This document shows, piece after piece, positions 46,559-56,983 of a DNA stretch of 63,161 nt; position 1 is the stretch's first letter, and each line of letters starts with the position of its first letter. The notes beneath the pieces were generated by a model. It saw nothing but the letters and a program-made list of their open reading frames with translations, searched no databases and was not told the DNA's origin. The DNA comes from an uncultured Flavobacteriales bacterium (GTDB taxonomy: Bacteria > Bacteroidota > Bacteroidia > Flavobacteriales_D > Crocinitomicaceae): contig CAJXJK010000018.1 of assembly GCA_913054135.1 (NCBI GenBank), positions 1 to 63,161 on the forward strand, read 5' to 3'. The position numbers and the translations under genes were made by a program.

Positions 46559-48889
46559 ATGAAAAAACTTTACTTCCTTTTATTTGCATTATTAAGTGTG
46601 AATTTCGTCTTTGCTATAGAAGATGAACCTTCGCAAGCTCAACCTCTGCCTCCTTTATCTTGCGGTAGTGGAACAGCAACAGTTATTTATTCTGAAGATT
46701 TTGAAGCTGGTTTTCCAGCTGATTGGACAAAGTCAGCAACTACGAATCCTACTTGGTTAACTACGTCTGGCTTTACAACTTCTTCTTTAACAGGGCCTTC
46801 AACAGGTTTTAGCAATGCGTCTTACGTATACCTAGAATGTTCGGGCGGATTTCTTGGAGATACAGATACCTTAACGCCACCTTCAGTAATTCTGCCATCA
46901 ACTATTGATGCTGCAAGAGTTTCTTGGGCGTATCATATGTTCGGTGCCGATATGGGAAATATGGCCTTCGAGATATCTACTGATGGAGTGAACTACACAG
47001 AAATGTGGTCACAAAATGGTCAGGAACAAACATCAGAAACTGACAATTGGACTGAAGTAGAAATCGACTTAACTCCTTATGTCGGAAGTGTTGTGGACAT
47101 GAGATTCATTGGAACAAGAGGAGTTGGTTTTGCAAGTGATATGGCGATTGATTTATTTCAAGTAGAAGCTTGTATCACATGCCCAGGTCCAACTTTGTTG
47201 AATGCTACAAACGTAACAACAAACTCTGTTGATCTTGATTGGACAGCAGGTGGAACAGAAACAAATTGGATTATTGAATACGGTCCAACAGGATTTACTC
47301 CTGGTACAGGAACACAAGTGCCAACTACAAATAACCCTGAGACTTTAACAGGAATTATCGATAACTCTGATTTAGATATTTATGTATATGCTGATTGTGG
47401 AGGAGGAGATACTTCAATTCCAGTCGGACCAACAACTATTACAACAGGAATCGTATGTATTCCACCATCTGCTCTGTCATTCACTTATACAAGTAATGAT
47501 ACTGCAGCAGTGACATGGACTCCAGGAGGGTTAGAAACTTCTTGGATTCTTGAATATGGAATAGCGGGTTATACTCCAGGTACAGGAACTCAATCTCCGG
47601 TAACAATTGCGCCCGATACAACTTTTGGTTTAGCTAATGGAAACATTTATGAGTTCTATATACAGTCAGTTTGTGTTGGAGGTGGATTGAATAATCCATG
47701 GTTCGGACCTATTCAATATGCTACACCAATTACAAATGATGATGAGTGTTCTCCAATAAGTGTTCCTGTTGACGGATCTACTTCTTACTACGCCAATATT
47801 GGTGCCGGTGAAAGCGTTGGTGAACCAACTGTAGGATTCAATACTGCCTGGTTTACATTTGTTGCACCATCTACAGGGCATGTTGAAATAAGCACATGTG
47901 GTACAGATTTCAATACAATGTTAGAGGTATACTCCATAGGTACTTGCTCTAGTTTTGGAAGCTACTCTTCTGTTGGTTCTGCAACCGGAAATCCTTTTGT
48001 GACTTGTTCAGGAGTTGATCCAGCAGGATTGAATCTTTGTGATTTAACTCCGGGCAACACCTATTATTTAGTTATTGGTGGTGAAACAGCTCTTGACGAG
48101 GGAATCTTTCCTTTGACATTAACTGAGATCCCATTGATTTCTGCAGGAGATGCTATTCCTCAAGATATTTGTAGTGATGTAGGAATTTATAATTTATTCA
48201 ATACAATTGAGAACAATGAAACAAGCGGAGGAACATGGTATAATCCTGTGGTTGCTCCTGGTAATGAATTTGCTTCTTCAATTGATTTGACAGGAACGCC
48301 TCCTGGTGAGTATCCTTTCTTTTATGTTGATATGAATCAATGTGATCAAGATCAAGTAGCTACTTCAGTTACTATCCATGAGTTGCCAAGTTTAGGGCAA
48401 GGAGGTACTTTATATAAAGTATGTTCATATGAAACTTCAAACTTATTCACTGGCCTTTCAGGAACAATCACCCTAGGTGGAACATGGAAAAATGAATGGG
48501 GTGACACACTTGTGGATGGATTAGTGAATTATAATGATTCTACGGCTGGTGTTTATGATCACTGGTATGTGTTTGATAATGGCGGATGTCCTGCCGATTC
48601 TTCAAAGGTAAACATCCAAGTGTTAGACTGCGCAGGGTTTGAAGAGAATCAATTGATGATAAATGTTTACCCTAATCCGGTAAAAGATGTTCTGAACATT
48701 CAATTTGATGCTGTTTCAGAAGATCTAATAATTCAATTGGTATCAATGAATGGTCAGTTAGTTGAAGCTCCTATTCTAATGAACGGAAATGGAGCTATTC
48801 TTGATGTTTCTAAAATTGCATCTGGGGTTTACTTCTTGAATATAAGTTCAGATGATGTTTCTCAATCAGTTCGAGTCGTCAAGCAATGA
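46559..48889 (+). CDS. T9SS-secreted mosaic protein with FN3 repeats (paralogue of the next gene)
   Basis: 776 residues. Signal peptide 1-19; a jelly-roll adhesion-like domain (about 38-205, EDFEAGFPADWTKS); two fibronectin type III repeats (about 210-390), each with the phrase WIIEYG or WILEYG and GTGTQ; a pre-peptidase-like beta domain (about 395-525, PSTGHVEISTCGTDF); an Ig-like pair (about 530-690); and a type A sorting domain (about 692-776, INVYPNPVKDVLNI to SVRVVKQ). From the FN3 region to the end it is clearly homologous to the protein encoded next. A surface or extracellular matrix role is likely. Ends with a strong terminator. Confidence 0.9.
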   Translation: MKKLYFLLFALLSVNFVFAIEDEPSQAQPLPPLSCGSGTATVIYSEDFEAGFPADWTKSATTNPTWLTTSGFTTSSLTGPSTGFSNASYVYLECSGGFLGDTDTLTPPSVILPSTIDAARVSWAYHMFGADMGNMAFEISTDGVNYTEMWSQNGQEQTSETDNWTEVEIDLTPYVGSVVDMRFIGTRGVGFASDMAIDLFQVEACITCPGPTLLNATNVTTNSVDLDWTAGGTETNWIIEYGPTGFTPGTGTQVPTTNNPETLTGIIDNSDLDIYVYADCGGGDTSIPVGPTTITTGIVCIPPSALSFTYTSNDTAAVTWTPGGLETSWILEYGIAGYTPGTGTQSPVTIAPDTTFGLANGNIYEFYIQSVCVGGGLNNPWFGPIQYATPITNDDECSPISVPVDGSTSYYANIGAGESVGEPTVGFNTAWFTFVAPSTGHVEISTCGTDFNTMLEVYSIGTCSSFGSYSSVGSATGNPFVTCSGVDPAGLNLCDLTPGNTYYLVIGGETALDEGIFPLTLTEIPLISAGDAIPQDICSDVGIYNLFNTIENNETSGGTWYNPVVAPGNEFASSIDLTGTPPGEYPFFYVDMNQCDQDQVATSVTIHELPSLGQGGTLYKVCSYETSNLFTGLSGTITLGGTWKNEWGDTLVDGLVNYNDSTAGVYDHWYVFDNGGCPADSSKVNIQVLDCAGFEENQLMINVYPNPVKDVLNIQFDAVSEDLIIQLVSMNGQLVEAPILMNGNGAILDVSKIASGVYFLNISSDDVSQSVRVVKQ

Positions 48890-48912
48890 TATTGAATTGA
48901 TAAATGATATTT

Positions 48913-48948
48913 GGGCTTACTCTTTTTGAGTAGGCCCTTTTTTTTTTC
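48913..48948 (+). terminator. Terminator after the 46559 cargo gene
   Basis: GGGCTTACTC (48913-48922) pairs with GAGTAGGCCC (48928-48937) with one G-T pair around TTTTT, then T11. Confidence 0.95.
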
Positions 48949-49324
48949 TGGTAGGTGAGCCGATATTATTGGCTTTATGTGTTTAAACATTAATAGTTAA
49001 CGAAACAGCTTAAAAACTATCAACAGTCGTTAAGAAAGAAACAGTTTCAGAACTACTTCATATTACATAGTTAACATTAAGATAATAATTTGTTAATTAA
49101 TAAACGAGTAGTTTCAATTAAATAAACAGTCGGTAGCCATTGCTATTAGTCGAATCTCCCATCAAAATTGATCTTAGAGAGTACATTTCAAAATAACATT
49201 GTATTTATCTGTAGAATTTTTCATCCGAGAAATCTGTCGCTTTATCGATTAGTTGATAAATGCCATTTTTTTCGATTTCATTATGCCTTAACTTTGCCTT
49301 CAAATTAAATTAAAACAATTAATT
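48949..49324. other. 376-bp AT-rich leader region
   Basis: Non-coding and strongly AT-rich, between a terminator and the 1022-residue cargo gene. It has no reading frame worth calling. It contains the TTAACTTTG box at 49288-49296 near the downstream gene, several A-tracts and repeated GTTAA words, which could suit bent DNA or regulator binding, but I see no clear operator. Confidence 0.6.
49288..49296 (+). promoter_or_regulatory. TTAACTTTG promoter box before a T9SS cargo gene
   Basis: The last eight bases (TAACTTTG) fit TAnnTTTG exactly and end 28 bp before the ATG at 49325. About 20 bp upstream lies only a T-rich stretch in place of TTTG. Confidence 0.45.
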
Positions 49325-52300
49325 ATGAGAAAAATTTACCTTTTGGGTATGGGTCTGATGCTTACTACATCAAATTCATTTGCCCAATATTGTGTTTCAG
49401 GCGGATCCACAGGAACATATTTTATTGAGAACTTTAGTACATCTAACGGTTCAACTAATATCACAAATAATGGTTCTGGAAACGGAACAGCCGGTTACAA
49501 TGATTTCACTGCTATGGCTGTTACGTCATTTGAATCAGGTTCTGTAGACTTCAGTTTTGACCACAGTTCTGGAACTGCAGGTTTTAACATTTGGGTGGAT
49601 TGGGACAATAGTTTGACTTTCGAGCCAACAGAAAAAATGTATGGTTCAGCTGGTTATGTCGGTTCAACTACAGGAACAATCAATGTACCTGCAGGAGTTT
49701 CTTTAGGAGATCACCGCATGAGAATAACTTCTCACTGGCTATCTACTGATCCAGCTCCGTGTGGAACTGCTACACAGCAAGAAACAGAAGATTACACATT
49801 TACAATAGTTGCAGCACCTACTTGTGCAGCACCATCATTGTTAACTTCTGCTAATTCAACTTTAACTTCTACTGAACTTTCTTGGACTGAGAACGGTTCT
49901 GCGACATCTTGGTTTGTAGAGTACGGTCAAACTGGTTTTACACCAGGAATTAATGCCGGTACAACAGTAACTGCTGGGACAAATGTTTCATATTTATTAT
50001 CTGGTTTAACTGCGAATAATTTGTATGATGTATATGTAAGAAGTTTTTGTACAGTTGGAGATACATCATCATTTGTAGGACCAATAAGCGTTGGAACTTT
50101 CGATTTAGCATCTTCAACTTTCATGTCTGTTGACGAAGATTGTCTAACAGCTGGATTTACCGATATTTCTGGAACAGGAGTTGGTTACGATATTGGAGAT
50201 GACGGAGAACAAAATGTTACAATGACATTCCCGTTCATTTTTCAAGGAACCCTAGTTACGGACTTAAGACTAGGAAACAACGGAGGAATTTTAATTGGAG
50301 CAACTACAGGAAATGTTGGAACCGGAGGCAATATGGATTTTGCAACAGATGGTGTTTATCCTTGGTTTGATGATATGGATTCTGAAACTGGTGATGTATT
50401 CTATGAAGAAATTGGAGTTGCACCTAATAGAATTGCAATTGTTCAATGGGATAATTTGAATAACTACTCAAATGGTGCGACTACGGTAACTTTCCAAGTT
50501 CAAATTCACGAAACAACTAACGAAATTTACTTCGTATATGATGATGTTGAATTTGGAACTGGAGATGATTTTGGAGCGAATGCTGACATAGGTTTAGCTG
50601 GACCATTGCAAGATTTTAATGTATCGAACAATGATGCTGCATACTTGATGGCCAATTCTTGTGTACGATTTTACTATCCGACATGCCCTGAAGTTTCGAA
50701 TATCATTTCTACTTATTCGGCTGTTGACTCTTTAGAAATAGGTTGGACATCAAATGGTACTGAAACGGACTGGATTATTGAATATGGTGAAGAAGGGTTT
50801 ACACAAGGGTCTGGAACATTTGTAAATACAACAACTAACCCAGATACTTTAGGTGGATTACTTGACAATACTTCTTATGACTTTTATGTTTATGCCAATT
50901 GTGGTGCTGGAGATACAAGTGCTGTGAATGGTCCTGGAACATTTGTTACTGACGTGGCTTGTGCTGCTGTTACAGGTTTAGCATTTGAGTATACTTCTAA
51001 CGATACGGCTTCTATTACTTGGACGCCTGCTGGATTAGAACTTGCTTGGAATATTGAGTGGGGTCCTTCAGGATTCACTCCTGGAACTGGAACATTGACA
51101 AATGTTTCTAATTTCCCTGACACTACGTTTGGTTTACCTGCAGGTGGAGTTTATGACTTCTACGTTCAGAATGATTGTGGGTCAGGAGTAAACAACCCTT
51201 GGGCCGGTCCTATTACGTATGTTTCTCCAATCTTAAATGATTCAACTTGTGATGCTATTGTGGTGCCAGTTGATGGATCAACCGCAGTTTATGCTAACAT
51301 TGGCGCAACTACTCAAGTTGGTTCAACAGTTGCTGGATTTAACACAATTTGGTTTGAATTCGTTGCTCCTGCTTCAGGACACGTTGAAATTATGACTTGT
51401 GGAAATGACTTTGACAATATGTTAGAAGTTTACGAAGCTACAGATTGTAGTGATTTCGGAACATTTACTTTAGTTGATGGTGCTACAGGAAATCCTTTCG
51501 GATCTTGTGCTGGTACGTTTGACCCTGCAGGAATGAACCTTTGTGGTTTAACACCTGGAAACACTTACTACTTGACAATTGGATCTGAAACAGATGGTGT
51601 AACTGGGACATTCCCATTGACGTTAACTGAATTGCCTGCTGTTGAAGCTGGTACTGCAGTACCTACAGATATTTGTGAAGACAATGCTGCACTTGATTTA
51701 TTCACACTAATTTCAGGAAACGAAACGACTACAGGTCAGTGGTACTTGACTGAAGCTATGGCTGGTAATGAGTTACCACCGCTAGTAAGTGTTGTTGGTC
51801 TTCCAGCAGGTCTTTATGAATTTGAATATGTCCAAGTTGAGATTTGTGGAACTGATACAGCTACAACTTCTATCACAGTTGTTGAACTTCCTAATGTAGG
51901 AGTTGGTTCTACTATTGATGCTGGTTGTAATTATAATTCAGTTTCATTAGCAGATGGTTTATCGGGAACTATTGATTTTGGTGGTACTTGGTATGATGAG
52001 TCATCAAATACATTAACTAGTTCTTTGGTGACCTATGATGGTGAACCAGCTGGATCTTACGATTACTACTATGTTGTTGATAACGGAGTTTGTGCTGCTG
52101 ATACAGCTACAGTTACTGTAGATGTAATTGACTGTGCAAGTATCGGAGAAAACACAATGGGGTTAAATGTATATCCAAACCCAGTACAAGATGTATTAAC
52201 GATTAACCTATCAAACGTTAGTGCTTCTGCAACTGTACAGTTATTTGACTTACAAGGAAGCTTCGTTTCTGCTCCAATAGCAATTAACAGTACTTCTGTT

Positions 52301-52393
52301 AATGTGAACATGGCAGACTATGCTGATGGCGTTTACATCTTGAAAGTAACTTCAAACGGAGCTACTGAAGAAGTAAGAGTTGTTAAGCAATAA
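49325..52393 (+). CDS. T9SS-secreted mosaic protein with GEVED and FN3 domains
   Basis: 1022 residues. Signal peptide 1-20 (ending SNSFAQ); GEVED domain (about 60-155; FNIWVDWDNSLTFEPTEKM); FN3 repeat (about 157-258); a beta domain (about 260-450; DLRLGNNGGILIG, YPWFDDMDSETGDVFYEE); two FN3 repeats (about 453-645); pre-peptidase-like domain (about 650-765); Ig-like pair (about 765-940); and type A CTD (about 945-1022, LNVYPNPVQDVLTINL to EEVRVVKQ). From about residue 450 onward it parallels the previous gene's product domain by domain, showing tandem duplication with exchange of the N-terminal part. Monocistronic. Confidence 0.9.
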   Translation: MRKIYLLGMGLMLTTSNSFAQYCVSGGSTGTYFIENFSTSNGSTNITNNGSGNGTAGYNDFTAMAVTSFESGSVDFSFDHSSGTAGFNIWVDWDNSLTFEPTEKMYGSAGYVGSTTGTINVPAGVSLGDHRMRITSHWLSTDPAPCGTATQQETEDYTFTIVAAPTCAAPSLLTSANSTLTSTELSWTENGSATSWFVEYGQTGFTPGINAGTTVTAGTNVSYLLSGLTANNLYDVYVRSFCTVGDTSSFVGPISVGTFDLASSTFMSVDEDCLTAGFTDISGTGVGYDIGDDGEQNVTMTFPFIFQGTLVTDLRLGNNGGILIGATTGNVGTGGNMDFATDGVYPWFDDMDSETGDVFYEEIGVAPNRIAIVQWDNLNNYSNGATTVTFQVQIHETTNEIYFVYDDVEFGTGDDFGANADIGLAGPLQDFNVSNNDAAYLMANSCVRFYYPTCPEVSNIISTYSAVDSLEIGWTSNGTETDWIIEYGEEGFTQGSGTFVNTTTNPDTLGGLLDNTSYDFYVYANCGAGDTSAVNGPGTFVTDVACAAVTGLAFEYTSNDTASITWTPAGLELAWNIEWGPSGFTPGTGTLTNVSNFPDTTFGLPAGGVYDFYVQNDCGSGVNNPWAGPITYVSPILNDSTCDAIVVPVDGSTAVYANIGATTQVGSTVAGFNTIWFEFVAPASGHVEIMTCGNDFDNMLEVYEATDCSDFGTFTLVDGATGNPFGSCAGTFDPAGMNLCGLTPGNTYYLTIGSETDGVTGTFPLTLTELPAVEAGTAVPTDICEDNAALDLFTLISGNETTTGQWYLTEAMAGNELPPLVSVVGLPAGLYEFEYVQVEICGTDTATTSITVVELPNVGVGSTIDAGCNYNSVSLADGLSGTIDFGGTWYDESSNTLTSSLVTYDGEPAGSYDYYYVVDNGVCAADTATVTVDVIDCASIGENTMGLNVYPNPVQDVLTINLSNVSASATVQLFDLQGSFVSAPIAINSTSVNVNMADYADGVYILKVTSNGATEEVRVVKQ

Positions 52394-52412
52394 ATAGCTT
52401 TAAATATATTAG

Positions 52413-52449
52413 ATCCCCTTTCTGTTTTTCCAGAAAGGGGATTTTTTTT
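52413..52449 (+). terminator. Terminator after the 49325 cargo gene
   Basis: ATCCCCTTTCTG and CAGAAAGGGGAT form a perfect 12-bp stem around a 6-nt loop, followed by T8. Confidence 0.96.
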
Positions 52450-52505
52450 GCCATAACTTTTCTGATATTGAACACCTTTTATTACTTTAAACAAAAATTA
52501 CGATC

Positions 52506-53036
52506 ATGGCATTAGCAGCACCTTTTAACCTTCAAAAATGGATAGACGAAAACAGAGACTTATTGAGGCCTCCAGTTTCGAATAAAAACCTTTACACTGA
52601 ATCAGGAGATTATATTGTGATGATTGTTGGCGGACCTAACGCACGTAAGGATTATCACTATAACGAAACCGAAGAGTTGTTTTATCAATTAGAGGGTGAT
52701 ATTGTTGTGACTGCCCAAGTTGACGGTGAAGCGAAGAAAATTGAAATTAAAGCAGGTGATATGTTTTTGTTGCCAGCAAAGATTCCTCATAATCCAGTAA
52801 GACCAGCTGGTTCAGTTGGGTTAGTTATTGAAAGAGTTAGAAAAGGAACTGATTTCAAAGATGGTTTAATGTGGTTTTGTGATAACTGTAATAATCCTTT
52901 GCATGCAACTTACTTTGAGCTGCACAATGTAGAAAAAGACTTTCAACCTAGATTCAAAGAATTTTATCAGTCTGAAGAATTAAGAACTTGTTCATCATGT
53001 AATCACGTGATGGAGATAGATGAAAGATTTATTTAG
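52506..53036 (+). CDS. nbaC: 3-Hydroxyanthranilate 3,4-dioxygenase
   Basis: Fe(II) ring-cleaving dioxygenase that turns 3-hydroxyanthranilate into 2-amino-3-carboxymuconate semialdehyde, in kynurenine-type tryptophan breakdown (also a route to quinolinate/NAD). 176 residues, cupin fold. Metal ligands His51, Glu57 and His95 fall at the positions known from the Cupriavidus enzyme, as do substrate residues Arg47, Arg99 and Glu110. The C-terminal rubredoxin-like iron site is complete: Cys125, Cys128, Cys162, Cys165. No other kynurenine-pathway gene is in the window. Convergent with the adhesin gene, 8 bp apart and without a terminator. Confidence 0.97.
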   Translation: MALAAPFNLQKWIDENRDLLRPPVSNKNLYTESGDYIVMIVGGPNARKDYHYNETEELFYQLEGDIVVTAQVDGEAKKIEIKAGDMFLLPAKIPHNPVRPAGSVGLVIERVRKGTDFKDGLMWFCDNCNNPLHATYFELHNVEKDFQPRFKEFYQSEELRTCSSCNHVMEIDERFI

Positions 53037-53044
53037 GATTGAAT

Positions 53045-56000
53045 CTATTTGAGTACTGTGACATGACCTCTTAAAGTATGAGGGTCATTCTTGAGATCAA
53101 CATATCTCACTTGCCATACGTATACATCATCTTTTACAGGAACTCCATTGTAGGTCCCATCCCATGATTCGTCAAGAGAGCTGAGTGTTTTCACTATTTC
53201 ACCCCAACGGTTAAAGATTAGCATTTCAAACTCTATAATATTTAATCCCTGTGCCTTAAAATATTGATTGAATGAATCACCATTTGGCGTGAAAGCATTC
53301 GGTACATAGATAAGCGGGTCAAAATAAATAGGTACGTCACCCGTATTCATACAGCCATTCACATCTGTAATCGTTGCAGTGTAAACAAATTCAACCTCTG
53401 GCCAAACATAGGGATCAGTGCAGTGGGCACAACTAATATTATATGGTGGAGACCAATAAATTACGCCATCACCTTCAGCCCATAACTGAGTCGAATCTCC
53501 AACAACAGCATACACAGCAGGAGACACAACCAATTGAGGAGTGTCATACAAGAAAACGTTTGTAGTCAAACTTATTGAGCATCCAAATTCATCAGTAATC
53601 AATACTGTGTATTGAGTGTCTGAACCAGGGCTTGCTTGAGTTATTGAATCATTTGGTTTATTCAGTCCTGTGCTTGGCCACCAATTGTAAGACACTCCTC
53701 CTGTTGCTACCAAAGTTGCTTCCCCTTCTGGACAAATGGTTGTGTCAGGAGAAATGGTTCCATCTACAGTGATGACATTGACTTTAACTGAGTCGTAAGT
53801 TGTACCGCATGCATTCGTGAAGTCAACATGATAAATTGTGTCAACTAGTGGATTAACAAAAGGATTGTAGACGTTCGTTTCACTGATGTTATAATCAGGA
53901 GACCACAAATAGGAAGTTGCGCCACCTGCAATAATTTGAGTGCTTGAGCCATAACAAATGCTCACTTCTTCTGGTAAGAGAGGAAATGGCAAATCTTGAT
54001 CAACCCAAACCTGTGTAGTATCTACAATTTCGCAGCCTTCGGGTGTGGTGATGGTAACAATGTAATTTGTTGTAATGGATGGAGTTGAGATGGGGTTCGC
54101 AGCCAAAGGGTCATCCAAAGAGCCTCCGGGAGACCATTCATAAGTTCCACCACCATTGGCACTCAATTGTGCCGATCCGCCTACGCAGATTGCAGTATCC
54201 AAACCTGATTCAGCATTAGCTCCATACACCTCCACAGTGACTTCAATTTCACTTGAACCACAAACGCTCTGAACTTCAACAGTAAAGGTAGTCGCTTCCC
54301 AAATTGTAGCAACTACATTTGAACCAGTTTGTGTGTTCAAATATTCTGCTGGTCCCCAAACATAATTGTCTCCTCCAATTGCATAAAGTTCTACCGAACT
54401 TCCTGGGCAAATAGTATCTAGCAGAGCTCCCGCTTCTGCTTCAAGTAATTGAATTTCTACTTCAAGATAAGCGGTGTCTGGCGAATAACATCCAGCCGCA
54501 TCAGATACAATCAGCATTACCTCATATGTACCTGGGTCTGTATAGTAATGAGTTGGTTCAAATTCAAATGAATTAGGACTTCCATCCCCAAAAACCCATT
54601 CGTAAGTGTCTCCGTTTTCAGAATCATTTTGAAAGATTACCGGATCAGGAATACACACTACAGGAGTACCAGTAGATAGGGTCGCTTCAATTTTTGATAA
54701 TTCAAAAAGGAAGGCAGCCATATTACAGTTTGAAGATTGGTTGGTTTCAGAATAAGCGCCGGGGGTAGTAGGGAATCCATTTGCATTTCCACCACAAGCA
54801 GCACATACCGCGTGATACACACCTCCTTGTTTATCAAACCTACTTGTGCCTCCATCAACATGATCACTAGATCCGTTTTGACTTCCCATGTAAGTTGAAT
54901 ATTTAAGATCAGCCATGTCAGCAGTAAAAAGCGCCAAATAGAAGTTGGAGCCGTTTGTCGTTGGTTGAAAGGCATCTGAAGTTATTGGCATTCCATTACT
55001 AGAACTGTTGTCGGCAGATGAATTATTTGCATTCGTATTTCCTCCCCATCCAGCAATATAGATTTCATAGCAATCAGAAACTAAGAAAGCGGTCGGCGAA
55101 AGCTCTTCGTTTCCTGAACTGGCACCAAAGCTTGATGACCACTCAGTTGTGCTCAAGTCATTAGAAAGCTTATGAATGAATTGGCCACTATTTGGGTTGT
55201 TGTAAACTCCGGATGAAATAGTGTAATCTCCTTTCGTTTGTCCATATAAATAGATGAAGTCATCAATATCTATCTGAACAAAGTAAGTTTGGTCATAGTC
55301 AGAGGTCCCAATGTAAGAAGCAATCGGAGCATTGTAAGTTGGGGCATTAAATTTCATTACATATCCGTCTGTATTTCCTCCCTGAAAACTTGGGTTGACT
55401 TGTCCTGCTGTATTAGGAAAGTTAGAACTTGTGGTTCCTCCACCAATTACAATGTCACCTGTTGAAGTAAGTTGAATTGAGTTCCCTGATTCGGCGCCTG
55501 TCCCACCCACATAAGTACTCCACATAAGGGTCGATAAGTCTGGGTTAAATTTCGCAATGATTGCATCTTGGGTTCCTCCAAAAGAGTTCTGAAATCCGCC
55601 ATTTATTTGAATATCATTTGATTGTGTTGTTGAGCTGATATAAACATTTGAAGCATCATCAACCATCACTTCACCTCTTAATTGGTCTCCATAATTGAAG
55701 GCAATGTCATCACTCGCGGTTGACATTCCATCAGTCAAACTTCCACCATAAAAAGTACTTCCCAACATGGCGCTCCCTGCTGAATTTAATTTTGTAACAA
55801 AAATATCAGAGCCATTAACAAATGTGATTCCGTCAACGGTAATAGTAACTCCACCTTCGTGGTTAGGCTGCATAGCATTGCCCATCACAGGGAAGTTTGT
55901 AGAAGCTGTTGCTCCCATTATGTAGAGTTCATTGTTGTCATTTACGATCAAACTGTGCGGAGTTTCACTCGCATCTCCACCAAGATGAGTTGAGAAAATA

Positions 56001-56908
56001 AAGTTTGAACCAGTTGCATTATACTTCGTGATTACCACATCAACTTGTCCGCCATTGAAAGTGTTGTCATATCCTCCTGGATCATTGATATACTGAGAAC
56101 CGAACACAATTCCGCCGGCAATTAAATTCTTGTTGATGTCAGGGCAGGCTGTCATTCCCCAATTATCTGAGGCACTACCTGTGAAAGTTGAAAATGCCAA
56201 TTCAGGATCAATAACCAATTCTAAATTGGAGTCATAACCTTCAGGGAATTCAAAATGCATTTGATTACCTATCAACACATATTCACAAGGAACATTTTTC
56301 TTGATTCCATTGCTAAGCTGATAGGCATAAGGCTTACTTTCAGTGATATCACCAAGAGGAGTGTGGATTACTAATTCTCCTTCATCATTGATGGTTAATT
56401 CGTCTTGACCTTCATAGTCAACTTTGAAAATTGATGGGTTCGTTCCGGCATCAATGTGAATATCATATTTCAATGTTGCATTCTGCTCATACATTGATAA
56501 TCTAATACCATCATAAAGTTCGTGATAGTCAATCCTGTTGTAGGCGTAAATGTTTGATTTCCATTTACTGGTATCGTTTCCTAAAAAGTAGTTCTCATAA
56601 TGAGATGAAACATCTAGCTCTTCAAAGATTGGATTTAAATTCGCCCCTATGAATTTAGTTTTGACTACATGACCTTCAAATTCTTCGTGATCTTCACCAT
56701 GATGATGGTGGTCGTATGCTTCACCAAGATTGTTGAGGTTATAAGTGAACCCATCTTTTTCGAGATATAAATCTCCTCCAGGAATATCAATTTGATAAGA
56801 AATGTTTTGATGCCATTGACCTCTGTTAGGGTGTATCCATATCTCTTCTTGAGCAAATAAATTTGCGCACAGAACAACTGATAATATGAGAACACTCAAT
56901 TTATTCAT
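53045..56908 (-). CDS. Large SBBP/PKD adhesin with type B (gliding-associated) sorting domain
   Basis: 1287-residue surface protein. Signal peptide 1-20 (ending CANLFAQ); DUF7948-type N-terminal domain (about 22-225; WIHPNRGQWHQNISYQI); SBBP-like beta-propeller repeats (about 225-720), each near GNDIYVTKLNxxG / STYxGG; PKD domain (about 755-830, YEWVFGDGSPNSFEF); Ig/SprB-like repeats (about 835-1190) with Y-WSP or W-P-LN phrases; and a type B CTD (about 1200-1287; YVPNAFTPNGDSFN, LIFNRWGEIVKTL). The ATG at 56908 is used in place of the TTG at 56914. Monocistronic; it shares its CTD type with the protein at 40511. A role in adhesion or gliding is inferred from domains only. Confidence 0.9.
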   Translation of the reverse strand: MNKLSVLILSVVLCANLFAQEEIWIHPNRGQWHQNISYQIDIPGGDLYLEKDGFTYNLNNLGEAYDHHHHGEDHEEFEGHVVKTKFIGANLNPIFEELDVSSHYENYFLGNDTSKWKSNIYAYNRIDYHELYDGIRLSMYEQNATLKYDIHIDAGTNPSIFKVDYEGQDELTINDEGELVIHTPLGDITESKPYAYQLSNGIKKNVPCEYVLIGNQMHFEFPEGYDSNLELVIDPELAFSTFTGSASDNWGMTACPDINKNLIAGGIVFGSQYINDPGGYDNTFNGGQVDVVITKYNATGSNFIFSTHLGGDASETPHSLIVNDNNELYIMGATASTNFPVMGNAMQPNHEGGVTITVDGITFVNGSDIFVTKLNSAGSAMLGSTFYGGSLTDGMSTASDDIAFNYGDQLRGEVMVDDASNVYISSTTQSNDIQINGGFQNSFGGTQDAIIAKFNPDLSTLMWSTYVGGTGAESGNSIQLTSTGDIVIGGGTTSSNFPNTAGQVNPSFQGGNTDGYVMKFNAPTYNAPIASYIGTSDYDQTYFVQIDIDDFIYLYGQTKGDYTISSGVYNNPNSGQFIHKLSNDLSTTEWSSSFGASSGNEELSPTAFLVSDCYEIYIAGWGGNTNANNSSADNSSSNGMPITSDAFQPTTNGSNFYLALFTADMADLKYSTYMGSQNGSSDHVDGGTSRFDKQGGVYHAVCAACGGNANGFPTTPGAYSETNQSSNCNMAAFLFELSKIEATLSTGTPVVCIPDPVIFQNDSENGDTYEWVFGDGSPNSFEFEPTHYYTDPGTYEVMLIVSDAAGCYSPDTAYLEVEIQLLEAEAGALLDTICPGSSVELYAIGGDNYVWGPAEYLNTQTGSNVVATIWEATTFTVEVQSVCGSSEIEVTVEVYGANAESGLDTAICVGGSAQLSANGGGTYEWSPGGSLDDPLAANPISTPSITTNYIVTITTPEGCEIVDTTQVWVDQDLPFPLLPEEVSICYGSSTQIIAGGATSYLWSPDYNISETNVYNPFVNPLVDTIYHVDFTNACGTTYDSVKVNVITVDGTISPDTTICPEGEATLVATGGVSYNWWPSTGLNKPNDSITQASPGSDTQYTVLITDEFGCSISLTTNVFLYDTPQLVVSPAVYAVVGDSTQLWAEGDGVIYWSPPYNISCAHCTDPYVWPEVEFVYTATITDVNGCMNTGDVPIYFDPLIYVPNAFTPNGDSFNQYFKAQGLNIIEFEMLIFNRWGEIVKTLSSLDESWDGTYNGVPVKDDVYVWQVRYVDLKNDPHTLRGHVTVLK

Positions 56909-56983
56909 GGTCAAGATGCCGGTCTAAAACTTTCAAACGAAAGGATTATGAATTAATTGCATCCAAATTTTGGGCCAAACTGT

